DNA of 64,000 nucleotides from contig NZ_OY782495.1 in assembly GCF_963677715.1 (NCBI RefSeq), forward strand, positions 1,726,001-1,790,000. The letters run 5' to 3'. The position numbers and the translations under genes were made by a program. Shown here piece after piece: positions 1-8,985 of the stretch (positions within the stretch are counted from its first letter, which is position 1; every line of letters begins with the position of its first letter). Below the pieces are notes generated by a model, which searched no databases, was not told where the DNA came from, and saw only the letters and a program-made list of their open reading frames with translations. The DNA is from an uncultured Bacteroides sp. (GTDB lineage Bacteria; Bacteroidota; Bacteroidia; Bacteroidales; Bacteroidaceae).

Positions 1-611
1 CGTTCAAGTAATTCGGGAAGAATAATGCCACCTACCGAATTAACGCAGTCTAGGGCAACCCGAAAATCTGCTTTCTTTATAGCTTCAATATCAACAAGTT
101 GGAGAGATAAAACGCTATCAATATGTTTTCGGTTATAAGTCAAGTCCTTACGGTATGTTCCTAAAGAGTCTACCCCGGCATAGTTAAATTCTTCGGCCTC
201 AGCTATGCGGAGTACTTCATTACCTTCGGCAGCATTAAGGAACTCTCCATGTTCATTGAGCAACTTCAACGCATTCCATTGTTTAGGATTATGAGAAGCA
301 GTCAGAATAAGACCTCCGCAAGCACCTTCCATAGTAACAGCTAACTCTGTTGTGGGGGTAGAAGCCAAACCAATATCGACAACATCCCAACCCATGCCCA
401 TTAGTGTTCCCACCACCACGTTCCTTACCATTTCTCCTGAGATGCGGGCATCCCGTCCAACCACTATTTTATTGCTATCGGATTTGCATGTTTTACGAAT
501 CAAAGTGGCATAAGCCGAAGTAAACTTAACAATATCAAGCGGATTTAATCCTTCGCCGGTAGTTCCACCTATAGTACCTCGGATTCCGGAGATTGATTTT
601 ATTAGAGCCAT
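1..611 (-). CDS. glmM: Phosphoglucosamine mutase, N-terminal part (cut by window edge)
   Basis: Converts glucosamine-6-phosphate to glucosamine-1-phosphate on the way to UDP-GlcNAc, in the cytoplasm. Only about 203 N-terminal residues lie in the window. The alpha-D-phosphohexomutase active-site loop TASHNPKQWN is at residues 104-113, with the phosphoserine at Ser106, and VGRDARISGE is at about 51-60. The start is the ATG at 609-611 (MALIKSISGIRG), which matches the usual N-terminus of the family. It lies 21 bases downstream of the DUF4827 lipoprotein gene on the same strand, so the two probably share a transcript. A phosphomannomutase assignment cannot be excluded without the C-terminal half, but the Bacteroidales gene order favours GlmM. 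Confidence 0.88.
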   Translation of the reverse strand, partial: MALIKSISGIRGTIGGTTGEGLNPLDIVKFTSAYATLIRKTCKSDSNKIVVGRDARISGEMVRNVVVGTLMGMGWDVVDIGLASTPTTELAVTMEGACGGLILTASHNPKQWNALKLLNEHGEFLNAAEGNEVLRIAEAEEFNYAGVDSLGTYRKDLTYNRKHIDSVLSLQLVDIEAIKKADFRVALDCVNSVGGIILPELLE

Positions 612-632
612 GGTTACAAATTTTAATAAGGT

Positions 633-1223
633 TTATTCGATTTGAAATTTTCTAATGTCATAAAAATAAGGATATGTATACTGAGAAGCAACCGTATGTC
701 CCATTTTTGAAGGTACAATTAGTTTCACATGAGCACGATCTCTAATGTATTTCAAAGGGATAAGCCATCCGGCAGGAACATTTCCGCCATAAGCCGAAAG
801 CATATTACCCTCGGTGAACTGCCCGGAGACCGTAGTGCCCGAAGCTGTATAATTAAAAGCATCGACCCAGCCATCCGTATCGTAATTAGAAACACTTGTA
901 GTATCTTTTTGCAAAATATCGTATTCCATAAAACGGACTAAAATTACATCACGTGATTTCACTGTATCGCCTTCACCACGATCAACAATCTGCATATATA
1001 CGCCGTTAGAAAAGCCCACGTATTCATTCGTCGCTAAATCGGTTACTGTATCTTTCTCAAATTCAGCTTGCGAAATAACTTTGATATTATTATCTTTTAT
1101 AAAAGCATTGATAGCATCTTTCTCGTCGGCAAGCATATCTGCATACGTTTTAGTATTATCACAAGCTTGAAAGAGAGCGCCTACAGATAGTAAGGCAATA
1201 AATAGTAAAGTCAGTTTTTTCAT
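633..1223 (-). CDS. DUF4827-type lipoprotein
   Basis: A 196-residue exported lipoprotein. The signal peptide (MKKLTLLFIALLSVG) ends in a lipobox-like LFQAC, with the lipidated cysteine at residue 21. The rest is soluble, with no further membrane segment. Its length and motifs such as FSNGVYMQIVDRGEGD and VILVRF resemble the DUF4827 family of Bacteroidetes, which I recall as having an FKBP-like fold; this is from memory, not a search. No enzymatic function is known to me. It sits between an NrnA-like phosphoesterase and glmM and has its own promoter-like element just upstream. Confidence 0.75.
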   Translation of the reverse strand: MKKLTLLFIALLSVGALFQACDNTKTYADMLADEKDAINAFIKDNNIKVISQAEFEKDTVTDLATNEYVGFSNGVYMQIVDRGEGDTVKSRDVILVRFMEYDILQKDTTSVSNYDTDGWVDAFNYTASGTTVSGQFTEGNMLSAYGGNVPAGWLIPLKYIRDRAHVKLIVPSKMGHTVASQYTYPYFYDIRKFQIE

Positions 1224-1246
1224 TTTCGTAACCTAATATTTTAGTA

Positions 1247-1254
1247 CAAAAGTA
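1247..1254 (-). promoter_or_regulatory. -7 promoter element of the DUF4827-glmM unit
   Basis: CAAAAGTA on the plus strand reads TACTTTTG on the minus strand, an exact match to the Bacteroides -7 consensus TAnnTTTG. It lies 24 bases upstream of the lipoprotein start. No clear -33 box is visible. Confidence 0.6.
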
Positions 1255-1352
1255 TTCTATTTTCACTTATAAATAAATGCAAGCCGTTAAAAGTTCTGAA
1301 TTTTTAACCTTTTCACTTTAACTTTTAACCATATTCTCAGACTCTTATCCTA

Positions 1353-2384
1353 TCAGGCATTCAATAATTCCTTGTATTTTTCAAGTCCTTGCTCAAAAAC
1401 TTTCACTGCTTCAGCCATCGAGCCGAAATATTCGCCCCCTGAGGCATTTAAATGCCCACCACCGTTAAAGAAATCGGCGGCAAACTTATTACAAGGAAAT
1501 TTACCTACGGAACGAAGCGAAATTTTAATCATTTGTTTCTCTGTGTCTTCTCTGAGAAAACAAGTAAAACAAACGTTTTTAATAGATAAAGGAATATTCA
1601 CAAATCCCTCACTATCTCCTTTTATATAATCGTACTTTCCCTGTTCAGCTCTGGTAAGAGATATTAAAGCAGCATTATAAGGGGTGTATACCTTCATTTC
1701 GGACAAGACATGTCCCATCAGTCTCAATCGGCTTTCGGAATAAGTGTTGTATACCTTACGATAGATATCATCTTTATCAATGCCTTTTGAGAGCAACTCA
1801 CTGATGATAAAATAAATTTCGCGACTGTTAGAATTGTAAGTAAACCCTCCCGTATCAGTCATCATGCCGGTGTAAATACATTCGGCTCCTTCTTTGGAGA
1901 TATCGCTAAAAGAGCCCATACGGCATAATAAGCGAAAGATCAGTTCGGAAGTAGATGAAATTTCGGGATGAGAAACAGTAATATCACAAAAATCCTCCGG
2001 GTGAAGATGATGATCTATCATGATTTTACGAGCCGGAGAAGCCGCAACAGCATCGGCCATACTATCAATACGTTTTAATGCATTGAAATCAAGGCAGCAA
2101 ATAACGTCCGCCTCAGCAATTAATTTTCCGGCAAATTCTTTGTAGCGGTCATATAGCAAGATATCTCTACTACCCGGCATCCATTTCAAAAAATCAGGAA
2201 AAGCATTGGGAACAATCACATTTACCGCCTTATCCTGAGCATCCAGAAAATGCCAAAGTCCCAAAGATGAACCAATGGCATCTCCATCGGGTGAAACATG
2301 AGAGACAATAACAATTTTATCGGCTCGCTCGAGCCATTTGGTAAAATGATCTATTTTAGTTTGTTCAATAACCTTAGTCAGCAT
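1353..2384 (-). CDS. DHH/DHHA1 family phosphoesterase (NrnA-like)
   Basis: Predicted cytoplasmic nanoRNase / pAp phosphatase of the DHH superfamily, which degrades short oligoribonucleotides and 3'-phosphoadenosine 5'-phosphate. The 343-residue length is typical. Metal-binding motifs are visible: VSHVSPDGDAIGS at about residues 28-39, a CLDFN Asp near 99, and the family-naming IDHHLHPEDF at about 123-132. The C-terminal DHHA1 substrate-binding motif GGGHLNASGG is near residue 310. It lies downstream of comEC with a 47-base gap that holds its own -7 box. Assignment to the NrnA subgroup rather than another DHH enzyme is inference from length and motif spacing. Confidence 0.88.
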   Translation of the reverse strand: MLTKVIEQTKIDHFTKWLERADKIVIVSHVSPDGDAIGSSLGLWHFLDAQDKAVNVIVPNAFPDFLKWMPGSRDILLYDRYKEFAGKLIAEADVICCLDFNALKRIDSMADAVAASPARKIMIDHHLHPEDFCDITVSHPEISSTSELIFRLLCRMGSFSDISKEGAECIYTGMMTDTGGFTYNSNSREIYFIISELLSKGIDKDDIYRKVYNTYSESRLRLMGHVLSEMKVYTPYNAALISLTRAEQGKYDYIKGDSEGFVNIPLSIKNVCFTCFLREDTEKQMIKISLRSVGKFPCNKFAADFFNGGGHLNASGGEYFGSMAEAVKVFEQGLEKYKELLNA

Positions 2385-2407
2385 ATATTTTCTATTGGTA
2401 TGATTGG

Positions 2408-2415
2408 CAAAAATA
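2408..2415 (-). promoter_or_regulatory. -7 promoter element of the DHH phosphoesterase gene
   Basis: CAAAAATA reads TATTTTTG on the minus strand, matching TAnnTTTG. A TTTG (CAAA at 2438-2441 on the plus strand) lies 22 bases further upstream, as a -33 box would, just inside the end of comEC. Confidence 0.55.
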
Positions 2416-2431
2416 CGAAAATCTTTGTTCT

Positions 2432-4534
2432 TCAGAGCAAAAAGCCTACAGAACCTTCATCTGCCAGCGAAATAAAACGAATTCCAATATGTCGGCACTC
2501 TTTTGTTAGTTGTTCTTTTCGCCAATCAGGAATCGAAGCATCCAATATAACTGTCTGTATCGAGAACAATCCGGTCAGCCATTCCAGTCGGCCGCCATAC
2601 CCTTTACAGAGATAAAGATAATCGATAAATAAGGGCTTCATAGCTTCTTTATTCAACCAACGATCATCATTAACAAAGCAAACCCGCTTCCCGTGAAAGA
2701 AAAGAATCTTATTTCTAAAAATGCAATCGCCCTTGCAACCAGAACCTATAACCGATATCGGCCTAGAAATATGCATGCGTTTCCAATGCGGCGAAACGGC
2801 AGCATATACATAATGTTCATCGGGCAGACTGTCAGCATAAACCAGCCAGGACTTGCCATCGTTAGCAATACAATGAACCACCGGACAATTGCGCAAATGA
2901 TAAAACACAAGACTCTCTTGCGGACGGTCTTTATAAAGCATGGCTGTGTGGTAACTGCATAAAAGAAAAAGAGAGAACAAAAAAGCAAACAGACATCTTC
3001 CTGTTCTATGTGCCAGATACCAAATAAAGAGTAAAATCGATAAATAAATGCCGAAAACTTCCAATGGATATACCCAGAGGTCGTTTATAGAGGAGAAAGG
3101 CAATTGCTCTACCCAGCGAACAGAACCATTTAGTCTTTGCAAAACATACTGAAGTATTTCTTTTAACCAGATTTGAAACGAAGGAAAGGGACTGAGCAAT
3201 AACATAGCAATGGCCAAAAACATAATGATAGAAACCAAAGGAATTACGAGTATGTTGGTTAATAGAAAATAGGTAGAGAAACGCGAAAAATAAAGAATAA
3301 CCAATGGCGCAGTACCTATCTGAGCTACAATGGAAATCGAGATCAGGCCCCACAAATATTTCATCGGGAGACTGCTAAAAGAGAATTTCGAATAAATAAA
3401 AGGATGCAAAAGCAGAATTGCCGCTACAGCACAAAAAGAGAGTTGAAAGCCGACATCAAACAGCCAGCAGGGATTGTATAACAACATCGCTACTCCTGCA
3501 GCAGCCAATGCGTTCATCGATAAAGATTTCCCCGAAAAGAATCCAGATAAAGCAAATAAAGAGAACATAATAACCGAACGAACCACCGAGGGAGAAAATC
3601 CTGTAAGAAAGGCGAAAGCCCAAAGTACTGCTATAACAATAGCTACACGAAGCAATTTCAGCTTATTCGACCTATCAGGAATACCCTTCAATAAAAGGAG
3701 CAACAAGGCATATAAAAAGCCAATATGAAGCCCCGAAAGAGCCAATACATGGCTAGCCCCGGAAACAGAAAAAGACTCTTTGACTTCATCACTCAATTCA
3801 TCCTTATAGCCAACGGTCAATGCTGAAAGCACAGCAAAGTCATCTCCGCTAAACCCCAAAGTACGATAAGTATCCAATACCCGACCGCGCCAGTCGGCAG
3901 CCAACTGACTGAAAGAACGATGATTATGATTAGCAACGACTTTCCAGTTGCCCGAATAGACGAATCCCGTGCCACTGATGCCTTTACGAAGTAAGTATCT
4001 GACGTAGTCAAATTCATCCGGATTCCCATTGTTTTTCGGGATGGAAATGCGGGCAGAAAAAAGCAGTTCATCTCCCCTTAGCATTTGTTCGCTGGCTGAA
4101 TCTTTAGAGAAATAGAGCAAAACGTTTTGATGAAAAGGCTTCCTCAAAACAGAATCCCCCTCCTCCGATAAACGGATGCGGCAAAGCACACTATGCTCTT
4201 TAACCTCCGGTTTTTCTGTTAATAGACCCCGATAAACAGTTTCTTTGGCAGGGAAATAACAGTTTGTCTGTCTTAACTTCCAACCGGAACTGCCCATACC
4301 TATCGAAAAGAACAAAAGATAGACTCCCAGTCCGAACAACCATCGGTAAAAATACTTTTTAATAAAGAAAGAAGAAGCACTTAACAAGAGAGATAAGCCA
4401 AAAGAAAGACAAACAAGCGGCAGTAATAACGCTAAATGAAGAAAAGACAAAGCATCGCCACAAACAATGCCAATAGCCAAAGGCAAAATCAGACGAAGAA
4501 AATTGTATCGGTGTATAGTATCAGAAAGTAACAC
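2432..4534 (-). CDS. comEC: ComEC/Rec2-type membrane protein
   Basis: Polytopic inner-membrane protein of the ComEC/Rec2 family, the channel that carries transforming DNA into the cytoplasm. The 700 residues show an N-terminal pair of membrane segments, a soluble OB-like stretch (about 60-220, DUF4131-type), then a multi-spanning competence domain with the diagnostic ALSGLHIGFLY motif near residue 268. The C-terminal 150 residues lack the HxHxDH metal motif of the beta-lactamase-like domain present in longer ComEC proteins, so any nuclease domain is absent or degenerate. It starts 9 bases after the rpe stop, so rpe and comEC form an operon. Whether this organism is naturally competent is unknown. 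Confidence 0.9.
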   Translation of the reverse strand: MLLSDTIHRYNFLRLILPLAIGIVCGDALSFLHLALLLPLVCLSFGLSLLLSASSFFIKKYFYRWLFGLGVYLLFFSIGMGSSGWKLRQTNCYFPAKETVYRGLLTEKPEVKEHSVLCRIRLSEEGDSVLRKPFHQNVLLYFSKDSASEQMLRGDELLFSARISIPKNNGNPDEFDYVRYLLRKGISGTGFVYSGNWKVVANHNHRSFSQLAADWRGRVLDTYRTLGFSGDDFAVLSALTVGYKDELSDEVKESFSVSGASHVLALSGLHIGFLYALLLLLLKGIPDRSNKLKLLRVAIVIAVLWAFAFLTGFSPSVVRSVIMFSLFALSGFFSGKSLSMNALAAAGVAMLLYNPCWLFDVGFQLSFCAVAAILLLHPFIYSKFSFSSLPMKYLWGLISISIVAQIGTAPLVILYFSRFSTYFLLTNILVIPLVSIIMFLAIAMLLLSPFPSFQIWLKEILQYVLQRLNGSVRWVEQLPFSSINDLWVYPLEVFGIYLSILLFIWYLAHRTGRCLFAFLFSLFLLCSYHTAMLYKDRPQESLVFYHLRNCPVVHCIANDGKSWLVYADSLPDEHYVYAAVSPHWKRMHISRPISVIGSGCKGDCIFRNKILFFHGKRVCFVNDDRWLNKEAMKPLFIDYLYLCKGYGGRLEWLTGLFSIQTVILDASIPDWRKEQLTKECRHIGIRFISLADEGSVGFLL

Positions 4535-4543
4535 AAGAAAGAA

Positions 4544-5194
4544 TTACCTGCGTTTAAGCTCAGAAATCATGGCTTCAGGACTCTCGGCAGAAAAAATGGC
4601 ATTCCCGGCAACCAAAACATCTGCACCGGCTGCTTTCAGACGAGCACCTGTTTCGATATTCACTCCGCCATCGACCTCAATCAATGCTTTAGAGCCTGTT
4701 TGTTCAATCAATTCACGCAGTTCTTTCACCTTCTCAACAGAATGTTCTATGAATTTCTGCCCGCCAAATCCCGGATTCACGCTCATTACAAGTACCATAT
4801 AAACATCACGGATTATATCTTTCAGAAAAGAAACGGGAGTAGCAGGATTTATTGTAACAGCAGGCTCCATGCCGGCTTCACGTATTTGTTGGATAACACG
4901 ATGCAGATGAACACAAGCCTCAAAATGCACATTCATAACATGCGCACCAAGAGCTTTTACTTCAGGTATAAATTTCTCCGGATGTACAATCATCAGATGC
5001 ACATCTAACGGCTTGTTTGTTAGCTCGGCCACATATTTCAGTACAGGAAAACCAAATGAGATATTGGGAACAAAAACGCCATCCATAATGTCGATATGTA
5101 CCCAGTCCGCCTCGCTTCGGTTAATCATTTCAAGGTCTTTAGCCAGATGAGCAAAATTAGCTGAAAGTATGGATGGTGATATGATAGGTTTCAT
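4544..5194 (-). CDS. rpe: Ribulose-phosphate 3-epimerase
   Basis: Interconverts D-ribulose 5-phosphate and D-xylulose 5-phosphate in the pentose phosphate pathway. It is 216 residues long, the usual size for this TIM-barrel enzyme. The N-terminus ISPSILSANFAHL, the metal-ligand and catalytic segment WVHIDIMDGVFVPN (His33, Asp35), DVHLMI (His66) and EVDGGVN (catalytic Asp near 175) are all present, as is the phosphate-binding region VAGNAIF. It has its own -7 box after the fmt terminator and leads into comEC. Confidence 0.96.
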   Translation of the reverse strand: MKPIISPSILSANFAHLAKDLEMINRSEADWVHIDIMDGVFVPNISFGFPVLKYVAELTNKPLDVHLMIVHPEKFIPEVKALGAHVMNVHFEACVHLHRVIQQIREAGMEPAVTINPATPVSFLKDIIRDVYMVLVMSVNPGFGGQKFIEHSVEKVKELRELIEQTGSKALIEVDGGVNIETGARLKAAGADVLVAGNAIFSAESPEAMISELKRR

Positions 5195-5223
5195 TGTAGT
5201 TGTTTTTTTAGATTTTATAAATA

Positions 5224-5231
5224 CAAAAATA
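5224..5231 (-). promoter_or_regulatory. -7 promoter element of rpe-comEC
   Basis: CAAAAATA reads TATTTTTG on the minus strand, matching the Bacteroides -7 consensus, 29 bases upstream of rpe and just beyond the fmt terminator. Confidence 0.55.
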
Positions 5232-5240
5232 GATGATTAT

Positions 5241-5271
5241 TCCTAAAAAACAGCCTTTTTAAGCAAAAAGG
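5241..5271 (-). terminator. Intrinsic terminator after fmt
   Basis: On the minus strand a 7-bp stem CCTTTTT/AAAAAGG with a 4-base loop (5254-5271) is followed by CTG and a run of six T. It sits between the fmt stop and the rpe promoter. Confidence 0.65.
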
Positions 5272-5345
5272 ATAAAATCAGTCCGAATCAATGTTCCATT
5301 CCCTGTTTTTCTACATAAATGAACTGATTCATAAGCAGTTGCGTC

Positions 5346-6323
5346 TCAACGCACTTTCATCGAATAAGCTTCCGTCAACTTAAAACCTCGTAGAAGTTCA
5401 TCCGTCTTAAGTCGTTTCTTCCCCGGAAACTGCAATGATTTCACAGCCAGAAAACCATCAAGAGCAGCCACTTTTAAGAAAGTCTTCCCATCGGTCAGAA
5501 TAGTGCCAGGCACAAGATCATGCCTCTCATCTATCTTTTCAGAATCAAATATTTTCACAACAATTACATCTCCGGCAGGAGTTATCAATTCCGTCCAAGC
5601 AGTCGGATAAGGAGAAAGACCACGAATAAAATCGTATACTTGTTTCACCGATTGCTTCCAGTCTATGCAACATGTTTCTTTAAATATTTTGGGTGCAGGA
5701 CGCAATTCACCAACCACAGCCATTCTTTCTTGCGAAATAGGGCTCACCGTTCCGCTAATAATAGCCTCAACCGTTTCTATGACCAACCGGCCACCCAGCA
5801 CCATCAGCTTATCGTGCACAACTTCCACATTGTCTGTCTCGGCAATAGGAACACGTACTTGTTGAATTACCTCTCCCGTATCTATATCATGCGTTAAGAA
5901 GAAAGTTGTAATACCCGTTTCCGTATCTCCGTTTATCACCGCCCAATTAATGGGTGCGGCACCCCGGTATTGAGGAAGAAGAGACGCATGCAAATTGAAA
6001 GTTCCCAAACGAGGCATATTCCATACCACTTCCGGCAACATTCTGAAAGCCACAACGATCTGCAGATCAGCCTTCCAGTCGCGTAATGCTTCTACAAAGA
6101 CTTCATCTTTGAGTTTTTCGGGCTGCAACAAAGGCAAACCATTCTCCACAGCAAATTGCTTTACGGGAGAATATTGTATTTTATGTCCGCGTCCCGCCGG
6201 TTTATCGGGCATGGTGATCACCCCCACCACATTGTACCCTCCGTCGATTAAACAACGAAGCGGTTCAACGGCAAATTCGGGAGTACCCATGTATACAATT
6301 CGTAAATCCTCCTTTTCTGACAT
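5346..6323 (-). CDS. fmt: Methionyl-tRNA formyltransferase
   Basis: Formylates the initiator Met-tRNA using 10-formyl-tetrahydrofolate. The 325 residues contain the N-terminal formyltransferase domain with the catalytic triad residues Asn110, His112 and Asp146 in FNLHASLLPQYRGAAPINW and FLTHDIDTG, and the C-terminal OB-type tRNA-binding domain (about 210-320, including RGLSPYPTAWTEL). The ORF starts at ATG 6321-6323, 19 bases after the chloride channel stop. A TACTTTTG element overlaps that gap, so fmt may have its own promoter as well as reading through from upstream. Confidence 0.97.
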   Translation of the reverse strand: MSEKEDLRIVYMGTPEFAVEPLRCLIDGGYNVVGVITMPDKPAGRGHKIQYSPVKQFAVENGLPLLQPEKLKDEVFVEALRDWKADLQIVVAFRMLPEVVWNMPRLGTFNLHASLLPQYRGAAPINWAVINGDTETGITTFFLTHDIDTGEVIQQVRVPIAETDNVEVVHDKLMVLGGRLVIETVEAIISGTVSPISQERMAVVGELRPAPKIFKETCCIDWKQSVKQVYDFIRGLSPYPTAWTELITPAGDVIVVKIFDSEKIDERHDLVPGTILTDGKTFLKVAALDGFLAVKSLQFPGKKRLKTDELLRGFKLTEAYSMKVR

Positions 6324-6342
6324 ATCCTACAAAAGTATAATG

Positions 6343-8133
6343 TTAATCCTCAGAGAAATGCACTAATACCTGACGGTACGCATTAAATATCTTAGACTTT
6401 GAAACAAAACCTAAATACTGCCCTTCGCTGTTTACTACCGGAAGGTTCCACGCTTTCGTATCATCAAATATTCTCATCACTTTCTCCATACTATCAGTAT
6501 CGTATAAACGGGCAGGCAGAGAAGTCATGAGTTTGTTAACCGTAAAACGATGATATAATTCCTGACGGAACATGATGTTTCGAATGTCATCCAACAACAC
6601 CATGCCCAGCAACGTGCCCGCACTGTCTGTTACCGGAAAAGTATTGCGATGCGAAGCCGAAATGCTCTTTACCAATTCACCCAAATCCATTTCCGGATGA
6701 ACAATGACAAAATCCTTTTCAACCACATTTTCCATCTTCATCAGAGTCAGTACTGCTTTATCTTTATGATGCGTCAATAGCTCGCCTTTTTTAGCCAAAC
6801 GCATAGAATAGATACTATGCGGTTCAAAAACAATGATTGTCAAATAAGAGCTAACGGCTGCAATCATCAACGGCAAGAACAAATCATACCCTCCGGTAAG
6901 CTCGGCAATCAGGAAAACACCGGTTAGCGGAGCATGCATCACCCCACTCATCACACCCGCCATCCCCATCAAAGCAAAATTCTTTTCGGGCAGGTCGGGC
7001 AGAAAACCTAAATCATTGCTAAAGTGAGAAAAGATGAATCCGGCAATACAGCCTAAGAATAAAGAAGGAGCAAAAATACCACCACAACCACCACCTCCGT
7101 TTGTAGCGCTCGAGGCGAAAACTTTAAAAAGAACAATAAACAGAAGGTATACCAGAAGTAAATTGCCGTATCCATAGAACAGGGAATTGTTCATGACCGT
7201 ATCCCATTCTATGTTTTTAGCGCCATTGAGTAACAAATCAATCGTATCATATCCTTCTCCATAAAGCGGAGGGAAAAGGAAAATCAGCACACTAAGCATA
7301 ACGCCTCCCAAAGCCAGCTTTTTATATGCCCCTTTGCATCGGCCAAACACCCCTTCAATAAAGTTCATGGCTCTCGTAAAATAGAGTGAAACTAACCCGC
7401 AGAAAATGCCCAGCAAAATAACATAAGGAATTCTTTCAAGCGCAAACGGTTGGTCAAGATGAAATTTAAACATCGCTTCCTGCCCCGTAATCACATAAGA
7501 AACCGTGGCCGCCGTCACAGAAGAAATTAACAAAGGAAGAAGAGAAGTCATCGTAAGATCTATCATCAGCACCTCAATGGTAAACACCAAACCGGCTATA
7601 GGAGCCTTGAAAATGCCCGAAATAGCACCGGAGGCACCACACCCAACCAATAGCATAAGTGTGCGTTGATCCATTTTGAAGAAGCTTCCCAAGTTCGATC
7701 CGATGGCCGATCCGGTAAGCACTATCGGAGACTCCGCTCCTACTGACCCGCCAAATCCGATAGTAATGGCACTGGCAATGGTAGAAGACCAGATATTATG
7801 TCGTTTTATACGACCTTGCCTGCGTGAGATTGCATACAATATTTTTGTTACACCATGACTAATGTCATCTTTAACAATGTTACGAACAAACCACCCTGAA
7901 AGAAGAATGCCGACAACCGGATAAATCAAATAAAGATAATTCACCTCTGTCGTATTGAAATTATCCGTTAGAAATCGTTGTATCTGATGAATAAAATATT
8001 TCAGCATTAAGGCGCACAAAGCAGTTAAGAGCCCCACTGTAAAACTCAAAAAAAGAATAAAATGCTTCTCTTTGATTTCATTTTCGCGCCATATGATAAG
8101 ACGCTGAACTAAACTAATACTTTCTTTTTCCAT
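6343..8133 (-). CDS. ClC family chloride channel/transporter with CBS domains
   Basis: Integral membrane protein that moves chloride, either as a channel or as a Cl-/H+ antiporter. Many membrane helices precede two C-terminal CBS domains (roughly the last 130 residues). ClC selectivity-filter segments are recognisable: FGGSVGAESP (about 127-136), IFKAPIAGLVFTIE and GGIFAPSLFLG. I placed the start at ATG 8131-8133 (MEKESISLVQR, 596 residues) because a strong GGAGAGGA ribosome binding site lies 12 bases upstream. An upstream ATG at 8175 would add 14 residues and lacks such a site. Whether it is a channel or an exchanger cannot be told from the sequence. Confidence 0.9.
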   Translation of the reverse strand: MEKESISLVQRLIIWRENEIKEKHFILFLSFTVGLLTALCALMLKYFIHQIQRFLTDNFNTTEVNYLYLIYPVVGILLSGWFVRNIVKDDISHGVTKILYAISRRQGRIKRHNIWSSTIASAITIGFGGSVGAESPIVLTGSAIGSNLGSFFKMDQRTLMLLVGCGASGAISGIFKAPIAGLVFTIEVLMIDLTMTSLLPLLISSVTAATVSYVITGQEAMFKFHLDQPFALERIPYVILLGIFCGLVSLYFTRAMNFIEGVFGRCKGAYKKLALGGVMLSVLIFLFPPLYGEGYDTIDLLLNGAKNIEWDTVMNNSLFYGYGNLLLVYLLFIVLFKVFASSATNGGGGCGGIFAPSLFLGCIAGFIFSHFSNDLGFLPDLPEKNFALMGMAGVMSGVMHAPLTGVFLIAELTGGYDLFLPLMIAAVSSYLTIIVFEPHSIYSMRLAKKGELLTHHKDKAVLTLMKMENVVEKDFVIVHPEMDLGELVKSISASHRNTFPVTDSAGTLLGMVLLDDIRNIMFRQELYHRFTVNKLMTSLPARLYDTDSMEKVMRIFDDTKAWNLPVVNSEGQYLGFVSKSKIFNAYRQVLVHFSED

Positions 8134-8202
8134 ATTTTTTTTTAATTCCTCTCCCCGAGAAAACTTCTCCGACATTTATCAATAGAATCTTCAGGCAGAG
8201 GA

Positions 8203-8210
8203 CAAAACTA
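8203..8210 (-). promoter_or_regulatory. -7 promoter element of the ClC gene
   Basis: CAAAACTA reads TAGTTTTG on the minus strand, matching TAnnTTTG, 70 bases upstream of the preferred ClC start. The gap 8176-8343 holds nothing else that I recognise. Confidence 0.5.
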
Positions 8211-8343
8211 TTATGACCCTACGAATGATAACCAGTAGCAAAACGCCCGATTATCTTATGTGTGATGCATAATACAAAACTTTAGCCGATTACGAGGTAC
8301 TTCCTTATATAATCAGAACTAAACCTTATGAACAGCCGCCAAT

Positions 8344-8907
8344 CTATTTGCGGATTATTTTAATGACGCCACCTTCGTCCAGTTTAATAATGCTCGAGGG
8401 TTTAGGATGACTCATATCATTCTGACGAAAATTAACCACATAGTCCACTAACGATTTGATCTCTTCACTCACCTCGCTGAAATTAGCCGGAGAGGGCTGA
8501 CCACTGACATTGGCCGATGTGGAAACAATTGCCTTCCGAAAACGCTGACACAGTTGGCGCGAAAAGTCCTCATTAGTAACCCGAATACCTACGCTGCCAT
8601 CTTCGGCCAACAGATTAGGGGCTAAATTACGGGCACCTGAGTAAATGATAGTCATCGGCTTATCGGCAAGTTCAATCAAATCCCAGGCAATGGGAGGGAC
8701 GTCACTCACATAAAAATCCACTTTCACTGATGAATCTACCAATACCAGCATCGCCTTGCTGTCAGAACGTTGCTTAATCTCATACACCTTGCGCACTGCA
8801 TCGGCATTTGTAGCATCACAACCAAGCCCCCAAATCGTATCAGTAGGATAAAGAATCACTCCTCCATCACTCATCACCTGGCAAGCTTTTTTAATATCTT
8901 CTATCAT
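8344..8907 (-). CDS. L-threonylcarbamoyladenylate synthase, Sua5/YciO/YrdC family
   Basis: Makes threonylcarbamoyl-AMP from threonine, bicarbonate and ATP for the universal t6A37 modification of tRNA. The YrdC fold is recognisable from YPTDTIWGLGCDA, the KQRSDSKAML lysine segment and IVSTSANVSGQP. I chose ATG 8905-8907 (MIEDIKKACQ), giving 187 residues. The longer reading from 9009 would add 34 residues of non-conserved sequence and run back through the promoter and the divergent thioesterase start. It has no C-terminal Sua5 extension, as in short YrdC-type proteins. Confidence 0.92.
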   Translation of the reverse strand: MIEDIKKACQVMSDGGVILYPTDTIWGLGCDATNADAVRKVYEIKQRSDSKAMLVLVDSSVKVDFYVSDVPPIAWDLIELADKPMTIIYSGARNLAPNLLAEDGSVGIRVTNEDFSRQLCQRFRKAIVSTSANVSGQPSPANFSEVSEEIKSLVDYVVNFRQNDMSHPKPSSIIKLDEGGVIKIIRK

Positions 8908-8937
8908 TTCTTTGGTTATTGTATATTGAATAACACG

Positions 8938-8945
8938 CAAAAATA
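8938..8945 (-). promoter_or_regulatory. -7 promoter element of the Sua5/YrdC gene
   Basis: CAAAAATA reads TATTTTTG on the minus strand, matching TAnnTTTG, 30 bases upstream of the start. It is separated by a single base from the -7 box of the divergent thioesterase gene. Confidence 0.6.
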
Positions 8946-8946
8946 G

Positions 8947-8954
8947 TACTTTTG
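8947..8954 (+). promoter_or_regulatory. -7 promoter element of the thioesterase gene
   Basis: TACTTTTG is an exact match to the Bacteroides -7 consensus. An ATTG at 8925-8928, 18 bases upstream, is at the distance of a -33 box. The expected transcription start near 8961 favours the inner ATG of the thioesterase. Confidence 0.65.
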
Positions 8955-8985
8955 CGCGACAATAAAAATGTTTAAGAGAAAACAA

